This document shows positions 7,920 through 20,898 of a stretch of 64,000 nt of DNA, in pieces; within the stretch, counting starts at the first letter, position 1; every line of letters begins with the position of its first letter. The stretch is from contig NZ_CP163518.1 in NCBI RefSeq assembly GCF_041080625.1, positions 6,317,501-6,381,500 on the forward strand, in the 5' to 3' direction. Source of the stretch: Streptomyces sp. CG1 (GTDB taxonomy: Bacteria > Actinomycetota > Actinomycetes > Streptomycetales > Streptomycetaceae). The notes under the pieces were generated by a model, which was not told the DNA's origin, ran no database searches, and worked only from the letters and a program-made list of their open reading frames with translations. A program made the position numbers and the translations under genes.

Positions 7920-8783
7920 GTGTCTGATCCGAACCTGAACGACGACGCCACCGAGCCTCGCGGGACCGCCGCCGAGATGGTGGACGACGAGCTCGACATC
8001 GTCGAGGGCGCGGACGAGCAGGACGAGTTCGAGGCTGCCGAGGCCGAGGCGGGGGAGCCGGCCGAAGAGGCGGCCCTGCATGTCGAGGACGAAGACGAGG
8101 ACGAGGGCGAAGAGGCTGCCGAGGAGGCCGTCGCCGAGGCCGCCGAGGAAGAGCCGGCCGAGCCCGTCGACCCCGTCGCGGCCCTGCGCGAGGAACTGCG
8201 CACCCTGCCCGGCGAGTGGTACGTCATCCACACCTACGCCGGTTACGAGAACCGCGTGAAGACCAACCTGGAGCAGCGCGCCGTCTCGCTGAACGTCGAG
8301 GACTACATCTTCCAGGCCGAGGTGCCGCAGGAAGAGGTCGTCCAGATCAAGAACGGCGACCGCAAGACGATCAAGCAGAACAAGCTGCCGGGTTACGTCC
8401 TGGTCCGCATGGACCTGACCAACGAGTCCTGGGGCGTCGTCCGCAACACCCCGGGTGTCACCGGCTTCGTCGGCAACGCCTACGACCCGTACCCGCTGAC
8501 CCTGGACGAGATCGTCAAGATGCTCGCCCCGGAGGCCGAGGAGAAGGCCGCCCGTGAGGCCGCCGAGGCCGAGGGCAAGCCCGCCCCGCAGCGCAAGGTC
8601 GAGGTCCAGGTGCTGGACTTCGAGGTCGGCGACTCGGTCACCGTCACCGACGGTCCGTTCGCCACGCTGCAGGCGACCATCAACGAGATCAACCCCGACT
8701 CGAAGAAGGTCAAGGGCCTGGTGGAGATCTTCGGCCGCGAGACGCCGGTCGAGCTGTCCTTCGACCAGATCCAGAAGAACTGA
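7920..8783 (+). CDS. nusG: transcription termination/antitermination factor NusG
   Basis: 287 aa, far longer than the ~180 aa of E. coli NusG because of a ~95-residue N-terminal extension made almost entirely of Glu, Ala and Asp ([20 protein letters not shown]). Then the NGN domain from [20 protein letters not shown] through [28 protein letters not shown], and a C-terminal KOW domain ([16 protein letters not shown], then [16 protein letters not shown]). It binds beta' and modulates pausing, and links RNA polymerase to Rho or ribosomal S10. GTG start after AGGAAGAAG. The extension is known in Streptomyces NusG; its role is not established. Its 3' end carries a small tandem duplication (see findings). 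Confidence 0.96.
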   Translation: MSDPNLNDDATEPRGTAAEMVDDELDIVEGADEQDEFEAAEAEAGEPAEEAALHVEDEDEDEGEEAAEEAVAEAAEEEPAEPVDPVAALREELRTLPGEWYVIHTYAGYENRVKTNLEQRAVSLNVEDYIFQAEVPQEEVVQIKNGDRKTIKQNKLPGYVLVRMDLTNESWGVVRNTPGVTGFVGNAYDPYPLTLDEIVKMLAPEAEEKAAREAAEAEGKPAPQRKVEVQVLDFEVGDSVTVTDGPFATLQATINEINPDSKKVKGLVEIFGRETPVELSFDQIQKN

Positions 8784-8820
8784 TCCAGAAGAGCTAGTCC
8801 TTTTTTGGACTACATGCTTC

Positions 8821-8869
8821 CGTGCAGGTCAGGTAGGCCGTCCCGGTCCGCCTGACCTGCACGGTTTTT
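8821..8869 (+). terminator. Rho-independent terminator after nusG
   Basis: Perfect 13-bp stem CGTGCAGGTCAGG (8821-8833) / CCTGACCTGCACG (8851-8863) followed at once by GTTTTT. It separates secE-nusG from rplK-rplA. Confidence 0.85.
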
Positions 8870-8903
8870 GGCCGCGCATCCATACCCGTTATCGTTGTGC
8901 GGT

Positions 8904-8939
8904 ATGCCTGCGTCAGGATCGCGATCCTTGCGCGGGCAT
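8904..8939 (+). promoter_or_regulatory. structured leader hairpin upstream of rplK-rplA
   Basis: Two-tier stem: ATGCCTGCG (8904-8912) pairs with CGCGGGCAT (8931-8939, one G-U). Above an internal loop, the palindrome AGGATCGCGATCCT (8915-8928) continues the stem. It ends 28 nt before the rplK ATG. This position fits a ribosomal-protein (L1 or L11) autoregulatory leader, but no match to a described class can be shown here. Confidence 0.4.
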
Positions 8940-8967
8940 GGACCCGAATGAAAGGACCCGGAGAGCA

Positions 8968-9402
8968 ATGCCTCCCAAGAAGAAGAAGGTCACGGGGCTC
9001 ATCAAGCTCCAGATCCAGGCCGGTGCCGCCAACCCGGCCCCGCCGGTCGGCCCGGCGCTGGGTCAGCACGGCGTCAACATCATGGAGTTCTGCAAGGCCT
9101 ACAACGCCGCGACCGAGTCGCAGCGCGGTTGGGTCATCCCGGTGGAGATCACGGTCTACGAGGACCGTTCCTTCACCTTCGTCACCAAGACGCCGCCGGC
9201 CGCGAAGATGATCCTCAAGGCCGCGGGCGTCGAGAAGGGCTCCGGCGAGCCGCACAAGACCAAGGTCGCCAAGATCACCGAGGCGCAGGTCCGCGAGATC
9301 GCCCAGACCAAGATGCCCGACCTCAACGCGAACGACCTGGACGCGGCCGCGAAGATCATCGCCGGCACCGCGCGCTCCATGGGCGTCACGGTCGAGGGCT
9401 GA
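8968..9402 (+). CDS. rplK: 50S ribosomal protein L11
   Basis: 144 aa. Binds the GTPase-associated centre of 23S rRNA and is needed for RelA activation on stalled ribosomes. Seen: [20 protein letters not shown] with the conserved proline cluster that contacts thiostrepton in sensitive ribosomes, [15 protein letters not shown], and the C-terminal RNA-binding domain with [12 protein letters not shown] and [23 protein letters not shown] at 8968 preceded by CGGAGAG. First gene of the L11-L1 unit. Confidence 0.97.
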   Translation: MPPKKKKVTGLIKLQIQAGAANPAPPVGPALGQHGVNIMEFCKAYNAATESQRGWVIPVEITVYEDRSFTFVTKTPPAAKMILKAAGVEKGSGEPHKTKVAKITEAQVREIAQTKMPDLNANDLDAAAKIIAGTARSMGVTVEG

Positions 9403-9502
9403 ACCCAACCCCCAGCAGTAATGCGGCCGTAGCCGGTCGCACGTGGCAGGGCCTGCTCGGCCCAGAGACCACGACTCCTTTCAGAACACACAGGAGCAAG
9501 TT

Positions 9503-10228
9503 GTGAGCAAGCGCAGCAAGGCTCTCCGCGCTGCGGACGCCAAGGTCGACCGGGAGAAGCTGTACGCCCCGCTCGAGGCCGTCCGTCTCGCCAAGGAGAC
9601 CTCCACGACCAAGTTCGACGGCACCGTCGAGGTCGCCTTCCGTCTGGGTGTCGACCCGCGCAAGGCCGACCAGATGGTCCGTGGCACCGTGAACCTTCCG
9701 CACGGCACCGGTAAGACCGCCCGGGTCCTGGTCTTCGCGACCGGTGACCGTGCCGAGGCCGCGCGTGCCGCGGGCGCCGACATCGTCGGCGCCGACGAGC
9801 TGATCGACGAGGTGGCGAAGGGCCGTCTGGACTTCGACGCCGTCGTCGCCACCCCGGACCTCATGGGCAAGGTCGGCCGCCTCGGCCGCGTCCTCGGCCC
9901 GCGTGGTCTGATGCCGAACCCGAAGACCGGCACCGTGACCCCGGACACCGCCAAGGCCGTGACCGAGATCAAGGGCGGCAAGATCGAGTTCCGCGTCGAC
10001 AAGCACTCGAACCTGCACTTCATCATCGGCAAGGCGTCCTTCGACGACGCCAAGCTGGTGGAGAACTACGGCGCCGCGCTGGAGGAGATCCTCCGTCTGA
10101 AGCCGTCCGCCGCCAAGGGTCGCTACATCAAGAAGGCCGCCATCACCACCACGATGGGCCCCGGCATCCCGGTCGACCCGAACCGCACCCGCAACCTCCT
10201 CGCCGAGGAGGACCCGGCCGCCGTCTGA
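9503..10228 (+). CDS. rplA: 50S ribosomal protein L1
   Basis: 241 aa, stalk-base protein contacting E-site tRNA; in many bacteria it also represses its own L11-L1 mRNA. Seen: [33 protein letters not shown], and the L1 signature around [20 protein letters not shown], with [17 protein letters not shown] near the end. I use the GTG at 9503 (AGGAGCAAGTT just before, giving [14 protein letters not shown]) rather than the in-frame ATG at 9443, which would add 20 unconserved residues. 100 nt after rplK; ends at a strong terminator. Confidence 0.96.
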   Translation: MSKRSKALRAADAKVDREKLYAPLEAVRLAKETSTTKFDGTVEVAFRLGVDPRKADQMVRGTVNLPHGTGKTARVLVFATGDRAEAARAAGADIVGADELIDEVAKGRLDFDAVVATPDLMGKVGRLGRVLGPRGLMPNPKTGTVTPDTAKAVTEIKGGKIEFRVDKHSNLHFIIGKASFDDAKLVENYGAALEEILRLKPSAAKGRYIKKAAITTTMGPGIPVDPNRTRNLLAEEDPAAV

Positions 10229-10272
10229 GCCTCCCGCTCACCCGGTAGCCGCGTCAGGTACGCGTAAGCAAA

Positions 10273-10318
10273 GGGCGGGCCCTGCAACCTTCCAGGTGCA
10301 GGGTCCGTCCTTTCTTTG
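10273..10318 (+). terminator. terminator after rplA
   Basis: GGGCGGGCCCTGCA (10273-10286) pairs with TGCAGGGTCCGTCC (10297-10310) with two G-U pairs, then TTTCTTTG. Confidence 0.8.
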
Positions 10319-10349
10319 TACGAGCTTTGTTGTACAAGTTCCTTTGTAC
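10316..10349. repeat. three TTGTAC motifs at exact 14-bp spacing
   Basis: TTGTAC at 10316-10321, 10330-10335 and 10344-10349. The first and third are part of a 13-bp direct repeat CTTTGTACGAGCT (10314-10326 and 10342-10354). They lie between the rplA terminator and the lipoprotein gene, where an operator would be expected. Confidence 0.5.
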
Positions 10350-10419
10350 GAGCTGTCGCACGACTGTCAGTGGCCCAAACCGCGGTGCGGGCACACGACT
10401 TGCATGGGGGTAGGACACG

Positions 10420-11391
10420 ATGAAGAGCACGACGGCACGCCGGATGACCCTCTCCGTGGCGGTGGTCGCCGCGTTGACCGGGGTGGCCGCCTGCGGCTCC
10501 TCGGGCTCCGGGAAGGGTGACAAGGCGGCCGGCGGCGCCGCGGTCCACGCCGGCCCCATCGCCGCGCTGCGCTCTGCCGAGCAGTCCACCGGCAAGGCGG
10601 ACTCGGCCAGGGTGCGCTCCACCACCTCCGTCGGCGACACGCTGGCGATGACGGCGAACGGCGCGCTCACCTGGGGTGACGGCCTCAAGGGCAACCTCAC
10701 CATCACCTACACCGGCGGCAAGATGGCCGACATGATGCGTCAGGCCGGCACCCAGTCGATGGAGGCCCGCTATCTGCCGGACGCCTACTACGCGCACATG
10801 AGCGACGCCTACGCCCAGCACACGGGCGGCAAGCACTGGATCAAGTACGCGTACGACGAGCTGGCCAAGCTCGGCGGCGCCTCCGGCTCGTACCTGAAGG
10901 ACCAGCTGCAGAACTCCACGCCGGACCAGTCGGTGAAGATGCTGGAGGCCTCCGGTGACGTGAAGAAGGTCGGCGAGGAGACGGTCTCCGGCGTCCACAC
11001 CACGCACTACTCGGGCACGGTGAACGTCGCCGATCTCGCCGGCAGGAGCAGCAACCTCAACGCGGACCAGCTGGCGGCCCTGAAGAAGCAGTTCGACCGG
11101 ACGGGCGTCACCACCGACACCGTCGACCTCTGGATCAACGACCAGAACCTGCTGGTGAAGAAGTCGGACAAGGCCGACACGGCGAACGGCAAGATGACCA
11201 GCACCGCCTACTACAGCGACTACGGCGTGAAGGTCTCCGCCGAGGCACCCCCGGCCGGCGACACCACCGACTTCGCGAACCTGCTCAAGTCCGGTGGTAT
11301 GACCGGCGGCACGACGGGTGGCATGTCCGGCGGCACCGGCGCGGGCACCCGCACGGGCACCGCGGCGGGTGGCTCCGGCACCAGCTCCTGA
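10420..11391 (+). CDS. secreted lipoprotein of unknown function between rplA and rplJ
   Basis: 323 aa. Type II signal peptide: MKSTTARRMT, hydrophobic LSVAVVAALTG and lipobox VAAC with the lipidated Cys at residue 25. The mature part begins with a Ser/Gly linker, then a domain of alternating strands (TMTANGALTWG, NLTITYTGGKM, ARYLPDAYYAHM, GTVNVADL, TVDLWINDQNLLVKKSD) resembling LppX/LprAFG-type lipid-carrier lipoproteins (DUF1396), and a low-complexity GGTTGGMSGGTGAG tail. The fold assignment is an inference. It sits between the L11-L1 and L10-L12 units, with its own upstream iterated motif and a downstream hairpin. Role unknown. Confidence 0.75.
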   Translation: MKSTTARRMTLSVAVVAALTGVAACGSSGSGKGDKAAGGAAVHAGPIAALRSAEQSTGKADSARVRSTTSVGDTLAMTANGALTWGDGLKGNLTITYTGGKMADMMRQAGTQSMEARYLPDAYYAHMSDAYAQHTGGKHWIKYAYDELAKLGGASGSYLKDQLQNSTPDQSVKMLEASGDVKKVGEETVSGVHTTHYSGTVNVADLAGRSSNLNADQLAALKKQFDRTGVTTDTVDLWINDQNLLVKKSDKADTANGKMTSTAYYSDYGVKVSAEAPPAGDTTDFANLLKSGGMTGGTTGGMSGGTGAGTRTGTAAGGSGTSS

Positions 11392-11406
11392 GCCCCGTGA
11401 CCTGGC

Positions 11407-11455
11407 GGGACCGGGGCGCCGTAGAGCCCGATTTGCTCGGCGGCGCCCCGGTCCC
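11407..11455 (+). terminator. 15-bp perfect hairpin before rplJ
   Basis: GGGACCGGGGCGCCG (11407-11421) / CGGCGCCCCGGTCCC (11441-11455), with an inner GAGC/GCTC. No T-tract. It probably terminates the lipoprotein transcript. Its loop and right arm overlap the rplJ promoter. Confidence 0.6.
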
Positions 11456-11462
11456 GTACTCT
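11433..11462 (+). promoter_or_regulatory. rplJ-rplL promoter
   Basis: TTGCTC (11433-11438), 18-bp spacer, TACTCT (11457-11462); predicted start near 11469, just before the conserved leader. The -35 lies in the loop and the spacer is the right arm of the upstream palindrome. Confidence 0.55.
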
Positions 11463-11468
11463 CTTGCA

Positions 11469-11650
11469 GAAGCCAAAGACCGCTGGTCGTTGCCGCGCGC
11501 TCTGAACGAGGGTGCGGTGGCCGAAGGATCCGCTGAAAAGTGGGCGACCCGCGCAGGTGTCAGTGGAAGAACTCCCGGAGTGCGCGCGCCGAGCGCGTGT
11601 ACGGCCGGTCGAGTCCGCCCCGAGCGCCTGCGCCGGGGCGTTTCGTTTTG
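11469..11650 (+). ncRNA. ribosomal L10 leader (L10-L12 binding, autoregulatory)
   Basis: The segment GCAGAAGCCAAAGACCGC followed by TGGT (from about 11465) and the later GCAGGTGTCAGTGGAAG fit the conserved elements of the bacterial L10 leader, which binds the L10(L12) complex and limits rplJ-rplL expression. It ends in a short GC stem, CGCCCCG (11616-11622) / CGGGGCG (11634-11640), followed by TTTCGTTTT (11641-11649), an intrinsic-terminator shape that could make this an attenuator. Exact boundaries are estimated. Confidence 0.7.
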
Positions 11651-11707
11651 CCCAGTCCTCCTTCGGGTCCGCGCGGTCCGAATCACCCGGAAGGAGGCCG
11701 AGGCTCT

Positions 11708-12238
11708 ATGGCGAGGCCCGACAAGGCTGCCGCGGTTGCCGAGCTGACGGACAAGTTCCGCAACTCGAACGCCGCCGTGCTGACCGAGTACCGCGGTCTT
11801 ACCGTGGCGCAGCTCAAGACGCTGCGCCGTTCTCTCGGTGAGAACGCCCAGTACGCCGTGGTGAAGAACACGCTGACCAAGATTGCGGCCAACGAGGCCG
11901 GGATCACGCTGGACGACCAGCTCTTCGCTGGTCCGACGGCCGTCGCCTTCGTCACCGGTGACCCGGTGGAGTCGGCGAAGGGTCTCCGTGACTTCGCCAA
12001 GGAAAACCCGAATCTCGTCATCAAGGGCGGTGTCCTTGACGGCAAGGCGCTGTCCGCCGACGAGATCAAGAAGCTTGCGGACCTCGAGTCCCGCGAGGTT
12101 CTGCTCAGCAAGCTGGCCGGTGCCTTCAAGGCGAAGCAGTCCCAGGCTGCCTCCGTCTTCCAGGCGCTGCCGTCGAAGCTCGTCCGCACCGTGGACGCGC
12201 TGCGCGCCAAGCAGGCCGAGCAGGGCGGTGCCGAGTAA
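11708..12238 (+). CDS. rplJ: 50S ribosomal protein L10
   Basis: 176 aa. Anchors L7/L12 dimers to the stalk base, recruiting translation factors. Seen: [68 protein letters not shown], and a C-terminal helix (from about residue 135) that binds L12. ATG at 11708, eleven bases after AAGGAGG; an earlier in-frame ATG at 11540 is inside the leader and is rejected. Controlled by the L10 leader upstream. rplL follows after 116 nt. Confidence 0.96.
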   Translation: MARPDKAAAVAELTDKFRNSNAAVLTEYRGLTVAQLKTLRRSLGENAQYAVVKNTLTKIAANEAGITLDDQLFAGPTAVAFVTGDPVESAKGLRDFAKENPNLVIKGGVLDGKALSADEIKKLADLESREVLLSKLAGAFKAKQSQAASVFQALPSKLVRTVDALRAKQAEQGGAE

Positions 12239-12354
12239 TTCGGCTCGCTTTCTGATCCTGGCCGCCTGACGCGGCCAGGGTCGCAGCGGGCCGACGTACG
12301 CCCGCCTTACCCAGTACATCCGGCACCTGCCGATTGAGTGGAAGGACCGCCATC

Positions 12355-12744
12355 ATGGCGAAGCTCACCCAGGACGAGCTGCTTGCCCAGTTCGAGGAGA
12401 TGACCCTCATCGAGCTCTCCGAGTTCGTGAAGGCCTTCGAGGAGAAGTTCGACGTCACCGCCGCCGCTGCCGCGCCGGTCGTCGTCGCCGGTGGTGCCGC
12501 TGGTGGCGCCGCTGCCGAGGCCGAGGAGGAGAAGGACGAGTTCGACGTCATCCTCACCGGCGCCGGCGAGAAGAAGATCCAGGTCATCAAGGTCGTGCGT
12601 GAGCTGACCTCCCTGGGTCTGAAGGAGGCCAAGGACCTCGTCGACGGCACCCCGAAGCCGGTCCTCGAGAAGGTCAACAAGGAAGCCGCCGACAAGGCTG
12701 CCGAGGCCCTCAAGGGCGCCGGTGCCTCCGTCGAGGTCAAGTAA
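12355..12744 (+). CDS. rplL: 50S ribosomal protein L7/L12
   Basis: 129 aa, multicopy acidic stalk protein that stimulates GTP hydrolysis by EF-Tu, EF-G, IF2 and RF3. Seen: N-terminal dimerisation helices ([20 protein letters not shown]), an Ala/Gly hinge ([20 protein letters not shown]), and the C-terminal factor-binding domain [43 protein letters not shown] at 12355 with GGAAGGA upstream. It ends at a strong terminator. Confidence 0.97.
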   Translation: MAKLTQDELLAQFEEMTLIELSEFVKAFEEKFDVTAAAAAPVVVAGGAAGGAAAEAEEEKDEFDVILTGAGEKKIQVIKVVRELTSLGLKEAKDLVDGTPKPVLEKVNKEAADKAAEALKGAGASVEVK

Positions 12745-12836
12745 GACCTTCCGGGTCCGCACGGACTCGAACGCGCGCCGAACAGCGGCCTCGTGGCGCC
12801 GTGAAAAGTACCTCGTAGGGCTGTAACGCGAACGCA

Positions 12837-12874
12837 CCGAAGAGCGATCATCCATCCGGGTGGTCGCTCTTCGG
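12837..12874 (+). terminator. terminator after rplL
   Basis: 17-bp stem with G-U pairs: CCGAAGAGCGATCATCC (12837-12853), loop ATCC, GGGTGGTCGCTCTTCGG (12858-12874). Confidence 0.75.
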
Positions 12875-12903
12875 CGTATCCGGCGGGCCCGACCACGGTT
12901 ACC

Positions 12904-12931
12904 TTGCACTCGCCTCGGCGGGGGGTATGGT
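12904..12931 (+). promoter_or_regulatory. possible upstream rpoB promoter
   Basis: TTGCAC (12904-12909), 16-bp spacer, TATGGT (12926-12931) in the 594-nt gap between rplL and rpoB. Weaker than the pair at 13146. The rest of the gap up to that promoter shows no gene with convincing start and codon use. Confidence 0.3.
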
Positions 12932-13145
12932 GATCTTCGTCGTGTCTCCGGACGGTCCGCTTCGGGCTGGGGGGCCTTGACGAACCGCACGCAGCGCGCA
13001 ATTCTCAGGACGCGTCGTCACAAGGATCCGAATCCGAGGCATGGATCGACGGCGAAGAGGGCAGTATCAACGTGCGTTGAGGGCAGGCATGCCGAGGGCG
13101 TTGACAAGAGCGGTGAGCACAGCGAGGGTCTCGACAAACCCGCAC

Positions 13146-13174
13146 TGGACATCAGTGTGCCAAGTGGCTACACT
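13146..13174 (+). promoter_or_regulatory. main rpoB-rpoC promoter
   Basis: TGGACA (13146-13151), 17-bp spacer, TACACT (13169-13174). Predicted start near 13181 gives a ~158-nt leader containing the small hairpin CCCCTG/CAGGGG (13201-13206/13215-13220). Confidence 0.65.
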
Positions 13175-13338
13175 GACCCTTTGCGCTGCCTGTTAGCTGT
13201 CCCCTGCCCGTCACCAGGGGTCTGCCCTCACTCGAGCATGGATGACAAAAGCCTCTTTGACCTGGGGTTTCTGTCTCTGTGTACGGGGGAGGGGCCGGCA
13301 CGCGCGTAGTGAGTCCGAGCCCTCGGAAGGACCCCCTC

Positions 13339-16300
13339 TTGGCCGCCTCGCGCAATGCCTCGACCGCGAATACGAACAACGGCGCCAGCACCGCCCCGCT
13401 GCGCATTTCCTTTGCAAAGATCAAGGAGCCTCTCGAGGTTCCGAACCTGCTCGCGCTGCAGACCGAGAGCTTTGACTGGCTGCTCGGCAACACCGCCTGG
13501 CAGAGTCGGGTCGAGGAGGCTCTGGAGAACGGTCAGGACGTCCCCACCAAGTCCGGTCTGGAGGAGATCTTCGAGGAGATCTCCCCGATCGAGGACTTCT
13601 CCGGGTCGATGTCCCTGACGTTCCGGGACCACCGCTTCGAGCCGCCGAAGAACTCCATCGACGAGTGCAAGGAGCGCGACTTCACGTACGCCGCCCCGCT
13701 CTTCGTCACCGCCGAGTTCACCAACAACGAGACCGGTGAGATCAAGTCCCAGACCGTCTTCATGGGCGATTTCCCGCTCATGACGAACAAGGGCACCTTC
13801 GTCATCAACGGCACCGAGCGTGTCGTGGTGTCCCAGCTGGTCCGCTCCCCCGGTGTCTACTTCGACTCCACCATCGACAAGACGTCCGACAAGGACATCT
13901 TCTCCGCCAAGATCATCCCGTCCCGGGGTGCCTGGCTGGAGATGGAGATCGACAAGCGCGACATGGTCGGTGTGCGTATCGACCGCAAGCGCAAGCAGTC
14001 GGTCACCGTGCTGCTGAAGGCGCTCGGCTGGACGACCGAGCAGATCCTCGAGGAGTTCGGCGAGTACGAGTCCATGCGCGCCACCCTGGAGAAGGACCAC
14101 ACCCAGGGCCAGGACGACGCGCTGCTCGACATCTACCGCAAGCTGCGTCCGGGCGAGCCCCCGACGCGCGAGGCCGCGCAGACGCTCCTTGAGAACCTCT
14201 ACTTCAACCCGAAGCGCTACGACCTCGCCAAGGTCGGCCGCTACAAGGTGAACAAGAAGCTCGGTGCGGACGAGCCGCTGGACGCCGGCGTGCTCACCAC
14301 CGACGACGTCATCGCCACCATCAAGTACCTGGTGAAGCTGCACGCCGGTGAGACCGAGACGACCGGCGAGTCCGGCCGTACGATCATGGTCGAGACCGAC
14401 GACATCGACCACTTCGGCAACCGCCGTATCCGCAGCGTCGGTGAGCTGATCCAGAACCAGGTCCGTACGGGTCTCGCCCGTATGGAGCGTGTCGTGCGCG
14501 AGCGCATGACCACGCAGGACGTCGAGGCGATCACGCCGCAGACCCTGATCAACATCCGGCCGGTCGTCGCCTCCATCAAGGAGTTCTTCGGCACCAGCCA
14601 GCTGTCCCAGTTCATGGACCAGAACAACCCGCTGTCGGGGCTGACGCACAAGCGTCGTCTGAACGCCCTCGGCCCGGGTGGTCTCTCCCGTGAGCGGGCC
14701 GGCTTCGAGGTCCGTGACGTGCACCCCTCGCACTACGGCCGCATGTGCCCGATCGAGACGCCGGAAGGCCCGAACATCGGTCTGATCGGCTCGCTCGCCT
14801 CCTACGGCCGGGTCAACGCGTTCGGTTTCATCGAGACGCCGTACCGCAAGGTCGACGAGCACGGTGTGGTCACCGACGAGGTGGACTACCTGACCGCTGA
14901 CGAAGAGGACCGCTTCGTCATCGCGCAGGCCAACGCGCCGCTGACCGACGAGCTGCGCTTCGCCGAGGCCCGCGTGCTGGTCCGCCGCCGTGGCGGCGAG
15001 GTCGACTACGTCGCCCCCGAGGACGTGGACTACATGGACGTCTCGCCGCGCCAGATGGTGTCGGTCGCGACCGCTATGATCCCCTTCCTCGAGCACGACG
15101 ACGCCAACCGTGCCCTCATGGGCGCGAACATGATGCGCCAGGCCGTGCCGCTGATTAAGTCGGAGGCCCCGCTCGTCGGCACCGGCATGGAGTACCGCTC
15201 CGCGGTCGACGCCGGTGACGTGGTCAAGGCCGAGAAGGACGGTGTGGTCCAGGAGGTCTCCGCGGACTACATCACCACCGCCAACGACGACGGCACGTAC
15301 ATCACGTACCGCCTGGCCAAGTTCTCCCGGTCCAACCAGGGCACCTCGGTCAACCAGAAGGTCATCGTCAACGAGGGCGACCGCGTCATCACGGGCCAGG
15401 TGCTCGCCGACGGCCCGGCCACCCAGAACGGCGAGATGGCCCTCGGCAAGAACCTGCTCGTGGCGTTCATGCCGTGGGAGGGTCACAACTACGAGGACGC
15501 GATCATCCTGTCGCAGCGCCTCGTGCAGGACGACGTCCTCTCCTCGATCCACATCGAGGAGCACGAGGTCGACGCCCGTGACACCAAGCTCGGCCCCGAG
15601 GAGATCACCCGGGACATCCCGAACGTCTCCGAAGAGGTCCTCGCCGACCTCGACGAGCGCGGCATCATCCGCATCGGTGCCGAGGTCATCGCCGGCGACA
15701 TCCTCGTCGGCAAGGTGACCCCCAAGGGTGAGACCGAGCTGACCCCCGAGGAGCGCCTGCTGCGCGCGATCTTCGGTGAGAAGGCCCGTGAGGTCCGTGA
15801 CACCTCGCTGAAGGTGCCGCACGGCGAGACCGGCAAGGTCATCGGTGTGCGCGTCTTCGACCGCGAGGAGGGCGACGAGCTGCCGCCGGGCGTGAACCAG
15901 CTGGTCCGCGTCTACGTCGCGCAGAAGCGCAAGATCACCGACGGTGACAAGCTCGCCGGCCGCCACGGCAACAAGGGTGTCATCTCGAAGATCCTGCCCA
16001 TCGAGGACATGCCGTTCCTCGAGGACGGAACTCCGGTCGACATCATCCTCAACCCGCTGGGTGTGCCGTCCCGAATGAACCCGGGACAGGTCCTGGAGAT
16101 CCACCTCGGCTGGCTCGCCAGCCGCGGCTGGGACGTCTCCGGCCTCGCGGACGAGTGGGCCCAGCGCCTGCAGGTCATCGGCGCCGACCAGGTCGCCCCG
16201 CGCACCAACGTCGCGACCCCGGTCTTCGACGGTGCCCGCGAGGACGAGCTGGCGGGTCTGCTGCAGCACACCATCCCGAACCGCGACGGCGAGCGCATGG

Positions 16301-16827
16301 TCCTCCCGTCCGGCAAGGCGCGGCTCTTCGACGGCCGCTCCGGTGAGCCGTTCCCGGACCCGATCTCGGTCGGCTACATGTACATCCTGAAGCTGCACCA
16401 CCTGGTCGACGACAAGCTGCACGCCCGCTCGACCGGTCCGTACTCGATGATCACCCAGCAGCCGCTGGGTGGTAAGGCGCAGTTCGGTGGCCAGCGCTTC
16501 GGTGAGATGGAGGTGTGGGCCCTCGAGGCCTACGGCGCCGCGTACGCCCTGCAGGAGCTGCTGACCATCAAGTCCGACGACGTCACCGGCCGCGTGAAGG
16601 TCTACGAGGCCATCGTCAAGGGCGAGAACATCCCCGAGCCCGGCATCCCCGAGTCCTTCAAGGTGCTCATCAAGGAGATGCAGTCGCTCTGCCTGAACGT
16701 GGAGGTGCTGTCCAGCGACGGTATGTCCATCGAAATGCGTGACACCGACGAGGACGTCTTCCGCGCTGCGGAGGAGCTCGGTATCGACCTGTCCCGGCGC
16801 GAGCCGAGCAGCGTCGAAGAGGTCTGA
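13339..16827 (+). CDS. rpoB: RNA polymerase beta subunit
   Basis: 1162 aa catalytic-core subunit. The start is TTG at 13339 ([11 protein letters not shown]), 8 nt after GGAAGGA; an in-frame GTG at 13279 lacks a site and conservation. Seen: [19 protein letters not shown] and [14 protein letters not shown] (rifampicin region), [57 protein letters not shown], and the C-terminal [20 protein letters not shown]. Oddity: residue 442, equivalent to E. coli Ser531 and to S442 in S. lividans numbering, is Asn (codon AAC at 14662-14664), a change tied to rifamycin resistance elsewhere. rpoC follows after 102 nt. Confidence 0.98.
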   Translation: MAASRNASTANTNNGASTAPLRISFAKIKEPLEVPNLLALQTESFDWLLGNTAWQSRVEEALENGQDVPTKSGLEEIFEEISPIEDFSGSMSLTFRDHRFEPPKNSIDECKERDFTYAAPLFVTAEFTNNETGEIKSQTVFMGDFPLMTNKGTFVINGTERVVVSQLVRSPGVYFDSTIDKTSDKDIFSAKIIPSRGAWLEMEIDKRDMVGVRIDRKRKQSVTVLLKALGWTTEQILEEFGEYESMRATLEKDHTQGQDDALLDIYRKLRPGEPPTREAAQTLLENLYFNPKRYDLAKVGRYKVNKKLGADEPLDAGVLTTDDVIATIKYLVKLHAGETETTGESGRTIMVETDDIDHFGNRRIRSVGELIQNQVRTGLARMERVVRERMTTQDVEAITPQTLINIRPVVASIKEFFGTSQLSQFMDQNNPLSGLTHKRRLNALGPGGLSRERAGFEVRDVHPSHYGRMCPIETPEGPNIGLIGSLASYGRVNAFGFIETPYRKVDEHGVVTDEVDYLTADEEDRFVIAQANAPLTDELRFAEARVLVRRRGGEVDYVAPEDVDYMDVSPRQMVSVATAMIPFLEHDDANRALMGANMMRQAVPLIKSEAPLVGTGMEYRSAVDAGDVVKAEKDGVVQEVSADYITTANDDGTYITYRLAKFSRSNQGTSVNQKVIVNEGDRVITGQVLADGPATQNGEMALGKNLLVAFMPWEGHNYEDAIILSQRLVQDDVLSSIHIEEHEVDARDTKLGPEEITRDIPNVSEEVLADLDERGIIRIGAEVIAGDILVGKVTPKGETELTPEERLLRAIFGEKAREVRDTSLKVPHGETGKVIGVRVFDREEGDELPPGVNQLVRVYVAQKRKITDGDKLAGRHGNKGVISKILPIEDMPFLEDGTPVDIILNPLGVPSRMNPGQVLEIHLGWLASRGWDVSGLADEWAQRLQVIGADQVAPRTNVATPVFDGAREDELAGLLQHTIPNRDGERMVLPSGKARLFDGRSGEPFPDPISVGYMYILKLHHLVDDKLHARSTGPYSMITQQPLGGKAQFGGQRFGEMEVWALEAYGAAYALQELLTIKSDDVTGRVKVYEAIVKGENIPEPGIPESFKVLIKEMQSLCLNVEVLSSDGMSIEMRDTDEDVFRAAEELGIDLSRREPSSVEEV

Positions 16828-16929
16828 CGGGAGTCCGGTAGGGGCCTCGCCACCGCGCGTGGCCCCCGCCGACCCCCAGGCCCCCGTTTCAGACCAAAGA
16901 CTTACGACCCTGAGAGGGATTGACGCATA

Positions 16930-20829
<3,900 letters not shown>

Positions 20830-20846
20830 GCGAGCAGCATGAGTTG

Positions 20847-20880
20847 AAGGGCGGCCACCCCCGTGGGGGTGGCCGCCCTT
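20847..20880. terminator. bidirectional terminator between rpoC and the M48 gene
   Basis: Perfect 16-bp stem AAGGGCGGCCACCCCC (20847-20862) / GGGGGTGGCCGCCCTT (20865-20880). It lies between convergent genes, 17 nt after rpoC and 18 nt after the end of the minus-strand peptidase gene, so it can serve both. Confidence 0.85.
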
Positions 20881-20898
20881 CGGCGTGCTCGGGGACCG

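Noticed and set aside
13101..13106. Perfect TTGACA upstream of rpoB
   Set aside because: No -10-like hexamer 16-19 bp downstream; the pair at 13146/13169 fits much better.
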